A stretch of 64,000 nucleotides of DNA from Herbaspirillum sp. meg3 (GCF_002257565.1 NZ_CP022736.1:2542001-2606000), one strand, 5' to 3'. Positions 17,195 to 26,595 are shown, numbered from the stretch's first letter. Notes: generated from the letters alone by a model not told the origin. Numbers and translations are program-made.

Positions 17195-17986
17195 ATGGAC
17201 ACCATGAATAGCCTGATCCTGATTTCCATGTTCATGATCGGCTTGCTGGGAAGCGTGCATTGCATTGGCATGTGCGGAGGTATTGTCGGCGCATTTTCTC
17301 TGGCGCCGGCGGGTGCGAAGCCGCGTAAGCCTTTTCCTGTTGGGGTGAAAGCCAGCGCGCAGGACGCCGGCATGTCGGTGATGTTGCGGACGATCTCTTA
17401 CAACATGGGCCGGATAGCGAGCTATGCCTTGACTGGCGCCATTGTCGGTGGCATCGTCGGCAGCGGACGCCTGCTGGCCGGTATGACGCTTTGGCAGACT
17501 GGCGCCTATGTTTTCGCTCATGCAATGTTGATCGCGCTGGGCTTATATCTGATGAATGTCTGGCACGGGTTATCCCGCCTTGAGCAACTCGGCAACCTCC
17601 TCTGGAAACATATTCAGCCTCTCACCGCATTGCTGCTGCCGCTCGATAGTCCCCTCAAGTTGATGTTGGCCGGCAGTCTGTGGGGCTGGCTGCCCTGCGG
17701 GATGGTCTATAGCGTCTTGTTGACGGCGATGGTGAGCGGCTCGGCTGCTTCAGGTGCCGCGATGATGCTGGCCTTCGGTCTGGGCACCTTGCCGGTGTTG
17801 CTGGCGGCAGGCGTCTTTGGTGCCCGGTTGAGAAGCATCTTGCAGCGCCGCAGCGTGCGGCTGACGTGTGGACTGGTGGTGCTGCTGTTTGGCGTATCGG
17901 GCTTGCTGCGCGCAAGTCATGGATTGACTCCGGATTGGCTCGCGGCCTTGTGTGCGACTCCGGTACATTCGGCGGAACCGCCATGA
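17195..17986 (+). CDS. TauE/SafE-like (DsbD_2-type) membrane protein of the cbb3 locus
   Basis: The 263-residue protein has about six membrane helices and the GSVHCIGMCGG motif near residue 25 that marks the small cysteine-containing membrane proteins usually found next to ccoI and ccoS. A second conserved part is LWGWLPCGMVYSVLLTA. Relatives are annotated as sulfite exporter TauE/SafE family but are thought to help copper delivery or maturation of cbb3 oxidase. The start is uncertain: ATG 17195 or 17204, neither with a strong ribosome-binding site. Its stop overlaps the ccoI start (ATGA, 17983-17986), showing translational coupling with the copper ATPase. Confidence 0.88.
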   Translation: MDTMNSLILISMFMIGLLGSVHCIGMCGGIVGAFSLAPAGAKPRKPFPVGVKASAQDAGMSVMLRTISYNMGRIASYALTGAIVGGIVGSGRLLAGMTLWQTGAYVFAHAMLIALGLYLMNVWHGLSRLEQLGNLLWKHIQPLTALLLPLDSPLKLMLAGSLWGWLPCGMVYSVLLTAMVSGSAASGAAMMLAFGLGTLPVLLAAGVFGARLRSILQRRSVRLTCGLVVLLFGVSGLLRASHGLTPDWLAALCATPVHSAEPP

Positions 17987-20445
17987 TTGCGGTCGAGCGG
18001 GGCATCACGGACAGCGCCTGTTTTCATTGTGGCTTGCCGGTGGAGCAGGGGGCCGCGTGGCGCGTTCGCATTGACAATGTTGAGCGCGCCATGTGCTGCC
18101 CTGGCTGCAAGGCGGTGGCCGAGAGCATTGTCGGCAACGGATTCTCTGACTATTACGCGTCGCGTAGCGGCTTTGCTGCCACGCTGGCCGGACAGGACCT
18201 GATACCGCCGGAACTGCAGCTCTACGACGACACCGCGGTGATTGCCGGCGCGGATAACGGCATTGTTGAGGCGGACTACTCGGTGCGCAACATCCGCTGC
18301 GCAGCCTGCGTCTGGTTGATCGAACGTCATCTTGGCCGCTTACCCGGCGTCCTCAGTGCAAACCTGAATGCAGTTACCGAACGCCTGCGAGTACGTTGGC
18401 AAGCAGATGTCTGCAAGGCCAGCGATATTCTCAAGGCGATGCGATCCATTGGTTACGCCGCCTTTCCCTACGATCCGGTGCAGCACGGTGAACAGCTGGA
18501 GCGCAGCCGCAAGACCTTGTTCCGCCAGTTGTTCATCGCCGGATTGTCGATGATGCAGGTGATGATGTACGCCGTACCCGCTTATCTGGCGGGCGAAGGC
18601 GGCATGGATGCAGATATGGAAGCCCTGATGCGATGGGCGGGCCTGCTGTTGACGATTCCGGCGCTGGTCTATTCGGCACAGCCATTCTTTCGCGGTGCGT
18701 GGCGCGACATTCGCAATCGTGCGCCCGGCATGGACGTGCCGGTTGCGCTGGGCATCGCTGCCGCCTTCAGCGCCAGCGCCATTGCAACCTGGCAGGGCCG
18801 GGGCGAGGTCTATTTTGACTCGGTGACGATGTTCATTTTTCTGCTGCTGTGCAGCCGCTATCTGGAATTGACGGCACGCCGTAAGGCTGCGTCGGCGCTG
18901 GATCAGTTACAGCAATCCTTGCCGGCCTCCGCATCGCGCATGCATGCGTACCCGCGACGGGATGTCGAATTGATCGCTGCCGCGCAGTTGCGTACCGGCG
19001 ATCTGGTTTTAGTACGGCCCGGTGACGCGGTGCCGGCTGACTGTTCGGTGATTGAAGGTGAAACCGACATTGATCTATCACTGCTCACCGGAGAAAGTCT
19101 GCCGCAGCGCAAAACAGTCGGCGATACGATCCCTGGCGGAGCCGTCAACATCGCGCAGCCAATCGTCGCCCAGGTCGTGCGCAATGTGACGGATAGTACC
19201 TTGTCAGTGCTGTTGGGCCTGGTCAATCGTGCCGGACTTGCCAAGCCGAAGCTGGCCCTCTGGGCCGATCGGATCGGCGCCTGGTTTGTGATGGCGCTGC
19301 TGGTGTTTTCGGGCACCGTGTTCATGGTCTGGTATTTTCTGGATCCGGCGCGGGCCTGGCCGGTGGCGATTGCCGTGCTGGTGGTGTCGTGCCCCTGTGC
19401 GTTATCGCTGGCGACGCCGACTGCGCTTGCGGCTGCGACCGGCCGCTTGCTGCGGCAAGGCATCCTCGTCGTGCAGCCGCATGTACTTGAGACCTTGCAG
19501 CGCGCTACGCATATCGTCTTCGATAAAACCGGCACACTGACAAAAGGGCAACCGTCCCTGCAAGAAATCATCGTGCTGGGCTCTGTGACGCAATCCGATT
19601 GCTTGCGCATTGCCGCGGCGATGGAAAAGTCCAGCACGCATCCTATTGCTCAAACTATTCTGAAAGCGGCAGCAGGACTCAATCCTGCAGAAGCAACTGC
19701 TTTGCATCACGTGGCAGGGCAAGGCCTGGAAGCGACGGTAGACGGTGTGTCGTACCGGCTCGGGAATTTTGCGTTTGTCCATGCAATGATCCCCTCGGCA
19801 TCCACGATGCCTGCGGCGGATGCCGATCCGGCTGTGGAAGCAAGCTATGTTTTCCTGGCCTCCCGTCACGGTTGGCTGGCCCGTTTCGACATTGCCGACG
19901 AAATCCGCGAGGACGCGCTGGCAGTGGTCAGCCATTTCATGAAGCAGGGTAAATGCCTGGTATTGCTCAGTGGCGACCGCCATGACGTGACGCAACGCGT
20001 GGCCGACAGGCTGGGCATACCTACCGCGCTCGGTGATTGTCTGCCAGAGGCCAAGCTGTCTTTTGTGCAAGGCTTGCAGCAGGGTGGGGCGGTCATCGCA
20101 ATGGTCGGGGACGGCATCAACGATGCCGCCGTGCTGAGCGCCGCCGACGTCTCCTTTGCCATGGGCAATGGCGCCGCACTCGCACAGACACATGCAGATT
20201 GCGTATTTTTGTCAGGGCAATTATCTGCCTTGTGCGAGACGGATCGCGTCGCGGATAAAACGCTATCGGTCGTCCGCCAGAATCTGGCATGGGCCATGCT
20301 CTATAACGCCGTCGCGATACCGGCGGCAGCCTTGGGCTGGATCACGCCCTGGATGTCCGGTATCGGCATGTCGGTCAGTTCTGTCGTCGTGGTGGCAAAT
20401 GCCTTGCGCTTATGCCGACACCGCGCCGGTCACCGAAAAGGCTGA
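17983..20445 (+). CDS. ccoI: CcoI/FixI copper-translocating P-type ATPase
   Basis: The start at 17983 (MIAVERGITDSACFHCG) overlaps the preceding stop, and an in-frame upstream extension lies wholly inside the previous gene. The 820-residue enzyme has an N-terminal cysteine cluster (CFHCGLPV, CCPGCKAV), a heavy-metal domain (IRCAACVWLIERHL), eight membrane helices with the copper-binding SCPCALSLATP, the actuator TGES (LLTGESLPQ), the phosphorylation motif DKTGTLTKG and the hinge VGDGINDAAVL. This is the FixI/CcoI type that exports copper for insertion into the binuclear centre of cbb3 oxidase, as the surrounding cco genes confirm. Confidence 0.95.
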   Translation: MIAVERGITDSACFHCGLPVEQGAAWRVRIDNVERAMCCPGCKAVAESIVGNGFSDYYASRSGFAATLAGQDLIPPELQLYDDTAVIAGADNGIVEADYSVRNIRCAACVWLIERHLGRLPGVLSANLNAVTERLRVRWQADVCKASDILKAMRSIGYAAFPYDPVQHGEQLERSRKTLFRQLFIAGLSMMQVMMYAVPAYLAGEGGMDADMEALMRWAGLLLTIPALVYSAQPFFRGAWRDIRNRAPGMDVPVALGIAAAFSASAIATWQGRGEVYFDSVTMFIFLLLCSRYLELTARRKAASALDQLQQSLPASASRMHAYPRRDVELIAAAQLRTGDLVLVRPGDAVPADCSVIEGETDIDLSLLTGESLPQRKTVGDTIPGGAVNIAQPIVAQVVRNVTDSTLSVLLGLVNRAGLAKPKLALWADRIGAWFVMALLVFSGTVFMVWYFLDPARAWPVAIAVLVVSCPCALSLATPTALAAATGRLLRQGILVVQPHVLETLQRATHIVFDKTGTLTKGQPSLQEIIVLGSVTQSDCLRIAAAMEKSSTHPIAQTILKAAAGLNPAEATALHHVAGQGLEATVDGVSYRLGNFAFVHAMIPSASTMPAADADPAVEASYVFLASRHGWLARFDIADEIREDALAVVSHFMKQGKCLVLLSGDRHDVTQRVADRLGIPTALGDCLPEAKLSFVQGLQQGGAVIAMVGDGINDAAVLSAADVSFAMGNGAALAQTHADCVFLSGQLSALCETDRVADKTLSVVRQNLAWAMLYNAVAIPAAALGWITPWMSGIGMSVSSVVVVANALRLCRHRAGHRKG

Positions 20446-20450
20446 TCGTC

Positions 20451-20657
20451 ATGGAAGCTCTCTATCTGCTTGTGCCGCTCAGCATCGCCGTGGTCTTTGG
20501 CGCAATCTGGCTGTTTTTCAGGATGTCCGACGGTGGGCAGTTTGACGATCTGGTCAGTCCCGGATGGCGTATTCTCGAAGACGATGACAAACCACCACTG
20601 GCACCTGTCAACGAGACGGCAGTCTCTCTGAAAAAAGACACATCAAGTCATCGCTAA
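20451..20657 (+). CDS. ccoS: CcoS, cbb3 oxidase maturation protein
   Basis: The 68-residue protein starts at 20451 (MEALYLLVPLSIAVVFGAI), five bases after the ccoI stop. It has one N-terminal membrane helix followed by FRMSDGGQFDDLVSPGWRILEDDD. The GQFDDL segment is the family hallmark of CcoS. CcoS is needed to bring heme b and copper into the CcoN subunit. The tail after residue 48 is polar and poorly conserved. It ends 124 bases before ccoN. Confidence 0.93.
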   Translation: MEALYLLVPLSIAVVFGAIWLFFRMSDGGQFDDLVSPGWRILEDDDKPPLAPVNETAVSLKKDTSSHR

Positions 20658-20687
20658 CCAGCATATCCATGGTTCATTCCAGTACGT

Positions 20688-20701
20688 TTGATACATATCA
20701 A
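20688..20701. promoter_or_regulatory. Perfect FNR/Anr box upstream of ccoN
   Basis: TTGAT-ACAT-ATCAA is an exact match to the FNR/Anr consensus TTGAT-N4-ATCAA. It lies 80 bases before the ccoN start, the usual distance for a class II activator site near -41 with a short leader. It predicts induction of ccoNOQPGH under low oxygen. Confidence 0.88.
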
Positions 20702-20781
20702 GGACACTGAGCGCTCGCAAATCTACTCTCCCATCATCAACGTGGTACACGGAAAACCGCGACACAATTCTGGGAGAGGGT

Positions 20782-22209
20782 GTGGACAAAGAACTCAATT
20801 ACAACTACAGGATCGTCAAGCAATTCACGATCGCCACCGTAGTCTGGGGCGTCATCGGTATGCTTGCCGGCGTTTTCATCGCAGCACAATTGGCCTGGCC
20901 GGCCCTCAACTTCGATATTGCCTGGCTGAGCTACGGCCGTCTGCGCCCCTTGCATACCAACGCTGTGATTTTTGCGTTCGGTATTTGCGGGCTGTTCGCA
21001 ACTTCCTATTACGTCGTGCAGCGCACTTGCCAGGTCAGATTGTTTTCGGACAAGCTGGCGGCGTTTACTTTCTGGGGCTGGCAATTGGTACTGGTGTCTG
21101 CGGCCATCACTCTGCCGATGGGCTTCACCCGGGGTAAGGAATACGCCGAACTGGAATGGCCCATCACATTGCTCATCGCCGTAGTGTGGATTGCTTATGC
21201 AGTCGTGTTTTTTGGCACGCTGATCAAGCGCAAGGTCAAGCATATCTACGTGGCCAATTGGTTCTTTGGCGCGTACATCATCGCCGTCACATTGCTGCAC
21301 GTCGTCAACGGCGCGAGTATGCCGGTGTCAATGTGGAAGTCTTATTCGGCCTATGCAGGTGTACAGGACGCGATGATTCAATGGTGGTACGGCCATAACG
21401 CAGTCGGCTTTATTCTCACCGCCGGCTATCTCGGCATGGTGTACTACTTCATTCCCAAGCAGGCTGAACGCCCGGTGTATTCATACCGGCTGTCGATTGT
21501 GCACTTCTGGGCACTGATCTTCACCTACATGTGGGCGGGCCCGCATCACCTGCATTACACCGCGTTGCCGGACTGGACGCAGTCGATCGGCATGGTGTTT
21601 TCGCTGATCCTGCTGGCGCCGTCATGGGGTGGGATGATCAACGGCATCATGACGTTGTCGGGAGCATGGCACAAGCTGCGCTCTGACCCGCTGCTCAAGT
21701 TCATGATCGTCTCGCTGTCGTTCTACGGGATGGCGACGTTTGAAGGCCCGATGATGTCCATCAAGACCGTCAACGCCTTGTCGCATTACACCGATTGGGG
21801 CATTGCTCACGTCCATTCAGGTGCGCTGGGCTGGGTCGGTTTTATCACGATGGGGTCGATCTATTACCTGATCCCACGCATGTCTGGAAAACGTGAAATG
21901 TGGAGTATGCGTCTGGTCGATCTGCATTTCTGGGTCGCGACCATCGGCGTGGTGCTGTACATCGCATCGATGTGGATTGCCGGCGTGATGCAAGGGTTGA
22001 TGTGGCGTGCGGTCAATGCCGACGGCACGCTGACCTACACCTTTGTCGAAGGCGTCAAAGCGACCTATCCGTACTACGTCATCCGTTTCACCGGCGGCCT
22101 TCTTTATCTGGGCGGCATGGTGATGATGGCCTTCAACACGTTCAAGACAATGCAGGACGCTCAGCCGGTTGAGGCGCGCATCCCCACTTTGTCGACCACC
22201 CACGCTTGA
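20782..22209 (+). CDS. ccoN: Cytochrome c oxidase cbb3-type subunit I
   Basis: Translation starts at GTG 20782 with GGGAGAGGG just upstream. The 475-residue protein has about twelve membrane helices and the histidines of the catalytic subunit: LRPLHTNAVIFAF, WWYGHNAVGF, AGPHHLHYT and HVHSGALGWVGF, which together bind low-spin heme b, high-spin heme b3 and CuB. It reduces oxygen to water at very low oxygen tension and pumps protons. It begins the structural operon ccoNOQP and is controlled by the perfect FNR box upstream. Confidence 0.97.
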   Translation: MDKELNYNYRIVKQFTIATVVWGVIGMLAGVFIAAQLAWPALNFDIAWLSYGRLRPLHTNAVIFAFGICGLFATSYYVVQRTCQVRLFSDKLAAFTFWGWQLVLVSAAITLPMGFTRGKEYAELEWPITLLIAVVWIAYAVVFFGTLIKRKVKHIYVANWFFGAYIIAVTLLHVVNGASMPVSMWKSYSAYAGVQDAMIQWWYGHNAVGFILTAGYLGMVYYFIPKQAERPVYSYRLSIVHFWALIFTYMWAGPHHLHYTALPDWTQSIGMVFSLILLAPSWGGMINGIMTLSGAWHKLRSDPLLKFMIVSLSFYGMATFEGPMMSIKTVNALSHYTDWGIAHVHSGALGWVGFITMGSIYYLIPRMSGKREMWSMRLVDLHFWVATIGVVLYIASMWIAGVMQGLMWRAVNADGTLTYTFVEGVKATYPYYVIRFTGGLLYLGGMVMMAFNTFKTMQDAQPVEARIPTLSTTHA

Positions 22210-22222
22210 GCAGGAGTATCGA

Positions 22223-22837
22223 ATGAAATTTTCGCATGAATGGATCGAAAAGAATCCCTGGCTCCTGATCGCGCTGGTCGTACTGGTGGTGAGCGTCGGC
22301 GGATTGGTAGAGATCGTGCCGTTATTTTTCCAGCGCTCGACGACGGAGCCGGTTGCCGGACTCAAACCGTATTCGCCGCTGAGGCTGGCCGGCCGCGACG
22401 TCTATATTCGTGAAGGCTGCTACAACTGCCATTCGCAAATGATCCGTCCGTTCCGCGCCGAGACGGAGCGCTACGGCCACTATTCCGTCGCAGGCGAATA
22501 CGTGTATGACCATCCGTTCCAATGGGGCTCAAAACGCACCGGCCCAGACCTGGCACGCGTGGGTGGACGCTATAGCGACGAATGGCATCGCATCCACCTG
22601 AACAACCCGCGGGACGTCGTGCCTGAGTCGAACATGCCCGGCTATCCGTGGTTGGCGGCGACCAAACTCGATCCACAGAGCATCCTGCCGAAAATGCGCG
22701 CCTTGCAGCGTTTGAGCGTGCCGTACACCGATGCCGAGATCAAGGCGGGGCCGGAAGAGTTGGCCGGAAAAACTGAAGAAGACGCGTTGATCGCCTATTT
22801 GCAAGGCCTGGGCACGCAAATCAAGACAAGAAACTAA
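22223..22837 (+). CDS. ccoO: Cytochrome c oxidase cbb3-type subunit II (monoheme)
   Basis: The start at 22223 (MKFSHEWIEKNPWLL) has CAGGAG before it; an in-frame upstream start lies inside ccoN. The 204-residue protein has one N-terminal membrane anchor (about residues 12-34) and one c-type heme site, CYNCHSQMIRPF, in the periplasmic domain. Met in ESNMPGYPW is the likely second heme ligand. CcoO passes electrons from CcoP to CcoN. It starts 13 bases after ccoN. Confidence 0.96.
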   Translation: MKFSHEWIEKNPWLLIALVVLVVSVGGLVEIVPLFFQRSTTEPVAGLKPYSPLRLAGRDVYIREGCYNCHSQMIRPFRAETERYGHYSVAGEYVYDHPFQWGSKRTGPDLARVGGRYSDEWHRIHLNNPRDVVPESNMPGYPWLAATKLDPQSILPKMRALQRLSVPYTDAEIKAGPEELAGKTEEDALIAYLQGLGTQIKTRN

Positions 22838-22854
22838 GAAAGCAGGGGAGCAAC

Positions 22855-23088
22855 ATGGCTATCGACAATTTTACGATCCAGGCCAGCAGTGTCATGACTG
22901 TTGTCAGCCTGACGACCTTCATCGGCATTCTGTGGTGGACCTTCAGCGGCCGTCGTGATGACGACTTTGCCGAAGCAGAGCGGATTCCTTTTGCAGATGA
23001 ATTTCTGGACAGACCGGCGTCCTTAACGTCAGTAACACCGACGCATGAGGCGAATGGGGCGAATGAGGCGGAGAATCGTCATGTCTGA
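22855..23088 (+). CDS. ccoQ: CcoQ-type small subunit of cbb3 oxidase
   Basis: The 77-residue protein has one membrane helix (about residues 14-32) followed by WWTFSGRRDDDFAEAERIPF, the usual CcoQ tail pattern. CcoQ stabilises the assembled complex and the contact with CcoP. The tail is longer than in many homologues (rich in Asn, Ala and Glu). AGCAGGGGAG precedes the start, and the last eight bases overlap the ccoP start. Confidence 0.92.
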   Translation: MAIDNFTIQASSVMTVVSLTTFIGILWWTFSGRRDDDFAEAERIPFADEFLDRPASLTSVTPTHEANGANEAENRHV

Positions 23089-24019
23089 TTTCACGAGTGG
23101 TTTCTGGAATATCTATATTGCAGGACTGACCATCATCAGCATTCTCGGTTGCGGCATCTTGCTGTGGTCGCAATCCAAGGTGAAGATGGAAAAGAAACCT
23201 GGAGAGGATCCGGCTTCGGTTGGCACCACCGGACACGTCTGGGACGTTGATCTGACCGAACTGAATACACCGATGCCGCGTTGGTGGATGTGGTTGTTCT
23301 ACATCACCATCGTGTTCGCTCTGGCGTATCTGTTCCTTTATCCCGGCCTGGGCAGCTATGCTGGCAAGCTTGGCTGGAAGTCCAGTGAGGCCTATCAGAG
23401 CGAGCTGAAGAAAGCCGATGCAGAATACGGTCCGTTGTTCAACAAGTACTTGCAGCAAGACATCAAGGCTGTTGCCGCCGATCCGCAGGCACATGTCATC
23501 GGTGAGCGCTTGTTTCTCACTTACTGCGCGCAATGTCACGGTTCGGACGCCCGCGGCAGCAAGGGTTTCCCCAATCTGACGGACAAGGACTGGCTCTACG
23601 GTGGTGATCCTGATGTGATCAAGACCACGATCCTGCATGGCCGCAATGGCCAGATGCCGTCGATGGCGGCAGCACTCGGCTCGGACAAGGATGTCGAAAA
23701 CGTCGCGCACTATGTGTTGAGCTTGTCAGACTCGACGCACGATCCCATTAAAGCAGTGTTCGGCAAATCCAAATTCGCCATATGCGCCGGTTGCCACGGT
23801 GCCAATGGAGCCGGCAATCAGGCGCTCGGTGCGCCCAATCTGAGCGACAAGATCTGGTTGTATGGCGGCGGCGTCGAAACCGTGATGGAAACCATCCGCA
23901 AGGGCCGCAATAACACCATGCCTGCGTTTGAATCGTTCCTCGGCGAAGCAAAGGTTCATGTTCTGGCGGCCTATGTCTGGAGTCTGTCGAACGCGCCCTC
24001 CAACGCCGATCAGAAGTAG
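23081..24019 (+). CDS. ccoP: Cytochrome c oxidase cbb3-type subunit III (diheme)
   Basis: The start at 23081 (MSDFTSGFWNIYIAG) is chosen because it overlaps the ccoQ end and matches the family N-terminus. The 312-residue protein has membrane helices at about residues 7-28 and 64-84 and two c-type heme sites, CAQCHGSDARG and CAGCHGANGAG, with methionines in GQMPSM and NTMPAF as ligands. It is the electron entry subunit, accepting electrons from soluble or membrane cytochromes c. It is followed by ccoG 11 bases downstream. Confidence 0.97.
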   Translation: MSDFTSGFWNIYIAGLTIISILGCGILLWSQSKVKMEKKPGEDPASVGTTGHVWDVDLTELNTPMPRWWMWLFYITIVFALAYLFLYPGLGSYAGKLGWKSSEAYQSELKKADAEYGPLFNKYLQQDIKAVAADPQAHVIGERLFLTYCAQCHGSDARGSKGFPNLTDKDWLYGGDPDVIKTTILHGRNGQMPSMAAALGSDKDVENVAHYVLSLSDSTHDPIKAVFGKSKFAICAGCHGANGAGNQALGAPNLSDKIWLYGGGVETVMETIRKGRNNTMPAFESFLGEAKVHVLAAYVWSLSNAPSNADQK

Positions 24020-24030
24020 GGTGCACAGCC

Positions 24031-25416
24031 ATGGATAAGCCGCAGCCGGATATCGCCATCGTCAAGATGTACGCTGCGCGCGAGGAAATTTATCCGCGCG
24101 AGATCAAGGGCCGTTACGCCAGCTTGCGCTGGATTTGCCTGTGGCTGACGCAACTGGTGTTCTACGGCTTGCCGTGGTTGAACTGGAACGGCCGTCAGGC
24201 CGTGCTGTTCGACCTCGGCGCACGCAAGTTTTACATCTTCGGCATCGTGTTGTGGCCTCAGGATTTCATCTATCTGGCGGCGCTGCTCATCATCTGCGCC
24301 TACGCCTTATTCCTGTTTACGGCGGTGGCGGGGCGCGTGTGGTGTGGTTTTGCTTGTCCTCAGACTGTCTATACAGAGATATTTCTGTGGATAGAACGGC
24401 GCATTGAAGGGCCCCGCAGCGCTCGCATGCGTCTGGATCGCCAGCCATGGAATGCGCAAAAAGCATTCAAAAAGGGGGCCAAGCACGCTGCGTGGGTGAT
24501 ATTGTCGATATGGACCGGATTAAGTTTTGTCGGATACTTCACGCCGATCCATGAACTGATGGGCGAGATACTTTCCCTCGGGCTCGGCCCGTGGGAAACA
24601 TTCTGGGTCGGGTTCTACAGTTTTGCCACCTATGGCAACGCCGGCTGGATGCGCGAGCAGGTGTGCAAGTACATGTGCCCGTATGCACGGTTTCAGAGTT
24701 CGATGATCGACAAGGACACGCTGATCATCACCTACGATCATCAACGCGGCGAACCACGCGGCGCCAAAGGCAAGGGCGCACAGACCGGCGATTGCATCGA
24801 TTGCTCAATGTGTGTGCAGGTATGTCCGACCGGTATCGATATCCGCAATGGATTGCAGTACGAATGCATCGGCTGCGCCGCCTGCATCGACGCCTGTAAC
24901 AGCGTCATGACGAAAATAGAGGCGCCTCTCGGCCTGATCCGGTACTCGACCGAGCGCGCCATCGTGTCGCGTCTTTCGTTGCCGGAGATGCGCCGTCGCG
25001 TCCTGCGTCCTCGCGTGCTCGCTTACACGGCGCTTCTGGCGATCATCGTCGTCGCATTTTTGTCGATGTTGGCGATACGGACTCCGCTCAAACTGGACGT
25101 GATCCGAGACCGGGGTGTGATGGCTCGCGAGGTTGAAGACGGCATGATCGAAAACGTCTATCGCTTGCAGATCATGAATACCGGAGAAACCCCGCATCGT
25201 TTTCGCATCGCAGTCTCCGGCATCGACAGCATTGCGTTGGCGACACCATCGGAAGTGGATATCGATGGCGCCACCACGCGCGCTATTCCAGTGCGGGTAC
25301 GCGTTAATGCAGGCAAGGGTGCACATGGTTCAAACAAGATTATTTTTGAATTGATCGCTGTCGATAATCCCGCTGTGGAAGTACGTGAAAAAGCCGTATT
25401 TTTTGTGCCGCGATGA
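24031..25416 (+). CDS. ccoG: CcoG/RdxA ferredoxin-like membrane protein
   Basis: The 461-residue protein has about five membrane helices and two [4Fe-4S]-type cysteine groups: CIDCSMCVQVCPTG and CIGCAACIDACNS, plus the CGFACPQTVYTE and QVCKYMCPYARFQS motifs in membrane loops. The last ~110 residues form an Ig-like periplasmic domain. CcoG is reported to act in copper reduction for cbb3 assembly. Its stop overlaps a possible ATG of the next gene (ATGA, 25413-25416). Confidence 0.95.
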   Translation: MDKPQPDIAIVKMYAAREEIYPREIKGRYASLRWICLWLTQLVFYGLPWLNWNGRQAVLFDLGARKFYIFGIVLWPQDFIYLAALLIICAYALFLFTAVAGRVWCGFACPQTVYTEIFLWIERRIEGPRSARMRLDRQPWNAQKAFKKGAKHAAWVILSIWTGLSFVGYFTPIHELMGEILSLGLGPWETFWVGFYSFATYGNAGWMREQVCKYMCPYARFQSSMIDKDTLIITYDHQRGEPRGAKGKGAQTGDCIDCSMCVQVCPTGIDIRNGLQYECIGCAACIDACNSVMTKIEAPLGLIRYSTERAIVSRLSLPEMRRRVLRPRVLAYTALLAIIVVAFLSMLAIRTPLKLDVIRDRGVMAREVEDGMIENVYRLQIMNTGETPHRFRIAVSGIDSIALATPSEVDIDGATTRAIPVRVRVNAGKGAHGSNKIIFELIAVDNPAVEVREKAVFFVPR

Positions 25417-25433
25417 GCTTGAAAGGAAACCAT

Positions 25434-25952
25434 ATGCAAGCAATGCCAACATGCCGCCCCTGGTACGCACACCGCTGGCCCTGGCTGCTCATGCTCGGGC
25501 CAGCGCTGGTCGTCGTAGCCGGCTCTTATACGATGTGGCTGGCCTTCACACGTGAAGATGCCATGGTAGTCGGTGACTATTACAAGGAAGGCCGCGCCAT
25601 CAATCAGGATTTAAAGCGTGACCGTGTTGCCGCCGGCTTGGGCATTTCTCTGCGCATGGCCTACGATCCCGGCGCCGGACAACTTACCGGCAACGTCCGA
25701 TCTCTCAACGCTCCCTTGCAGCAAAAGCTTCGTTTGCACATGGCGCATCCAACGCGTCCGGAAAAGGACGTGCAACTCGACGTCCAGACTGACAGCAACG
25801 GCGATTTCAGGGTTGCCTTGCCCATGTTGGAGATGGCACGCTGGCAGGTTCAGCTGGAAAACGAAAATCACGACTGGCGTATAGACGGTATCTGGCGGTG
25901 GCCGCAGCAGCGCCTGGTTGAGCTCGCTGCCGATCGTCCGGCAGACGATTGA
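25434..25952 (+). CDS. ccoH: CcoH/FixH family cbb3 assembly protein
   Basis: The start at 25434 (MQAMPTCRPWYAHRW) has GAAAGGAAAC before it; an ATG at 25413 that overlaps the ccoG stop is the alternative. The 172-residue protein has one N-terminal membrane helix and the family motif MVVGDYYKEGRAINQDLKRD, followed by a beta-rich periplasmic domain. FixH/CcoH stays bound to the oxidase and is needed for its assembly. It lies directly after ccoG, as in most cbb3 loci. Confidence 0.93.
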   Translation: MQAMPTCRPWYAHRWPWLLMLGPALVVVAGSYTMWLAFTREDAMVVGDYYKEGRAINQDLKRDRVAAGLGISLRMAYDPGAGQLTGNVRSLNAPLQQKLRLHMAHPTRPEKDVQLDVQTDSNGDFRVALPMLEMARWQVQLENENHDWRIDGIWRWPQQRLVELAADRPADD

Positions 25953-25975
25953 TTTTCCAAAGAAAGGCTATCGCC

Positions 25976-26227
25976 ATGCAACGCATCGTACCGAATATCC
26001 TGTGGGCGTCGTTTCTGGCCGCAATCGCAGCGGAAGGATGCTTTTTTGCCTGGTTCGACCCGGACGAAGTATTAAATCTGACCACCCAACGCGACCGCTT
26101 GGCGGCCTACACCTTAGGTTTTTTCTTTCTATGGCTTTTCTGCGCCATCTCCGGCGGACTGGCGTTCATGCTCAATTTGCCGGGACGGCGGGACAGTCTG
26201 GCCCGGCCTGAGAGTACGGAGAGATAA
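25976..26227 (+). CDS. Small two-helix membrane protein at the end of the cco operon
   Basis: The start at 25976 (MQRIVPNILWASFLA) has AGAAAGG before it and lies 23 bases after ccoH. The 83-residue protein has two membrane helices (about residues 7-27 and 47-70) joined by FDPDEVLNLTTQRDRLA, and a short charged tail. Proteins of this kind often close cco operons in betaproteobacteria, but I know of no defined function. Position and ribosome-binding site support it as a real gene of the operon. Confidence 0.78.
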   Translation: MQRIVPNILWASFLAAIAAEGCFFAWFDPDEVLNLTTQRDRLAAYTLGFFFLWLFCAISGGLAFMLNLPGRRDSLARPESTER

Positions 26228-26361
26228 GGCTAGGTGCCTTGATTGGACTGGGGAGTGAAGGAAAATTTGGACAGAATGTTTTCTTCAAGAGAAATTGTGC
26301 ACCAAGAATTAACCCGCGTTTAGAACGCAATTCTGCTTATGACCATAAGCAGGAGATCGAC

Positions 26362-26595
26362 ATGATCGACGTGGCATTACTCGGTATTATTCGACGCTGG
26401 CACCTTCGTGACCAGATACCATTGCGAGAGATCGCCGGGCGTTCAGGCATCTCACGCAACACCGTCAGCCGATACATTCGCGCGAAAACCATTGAGCCAG
26501 CCTATGCAGACAGGCACCCTCTGAGTTCTCTGGACAAATACACACTCAAACTCTCGTCTGGGTCAAAAACCGAAGCGGGGGATGGGCGCACCTAG
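26362..26595 (+). pseudogene. Truncated IS21-family istA transposase remnant
   Basis: From 26362 the frame reads MIDVALLGIIRRWHLRDQ, then LREIAGRSGISRNTVSRYIRAK, which is the N-terminal helix-turn-helix of IstA of IS21-type elements. Only about 77 residues remain; a complete IstA is near 400-500. The frame ends after KTEAGDGRT, where intact proteins continue into the DDE catalytic domain, and no istB or second end is visible. It marks an old insertion at the boundary between the respiratory locus and the siderophore cluster. The preceding 130 bases (26228-26361) may hold one end of the element, but no terminal repeat pair could be identified. Confidence 0.8.

Noticed and set aside
17866..17982. 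Upstream extension of the ccoI frame to an ATG at 17866.
   Set aside because: It lies inside the preceding gene; the start at 17983 has the ATGA overlap and gives the usual CcoI N-terminus.
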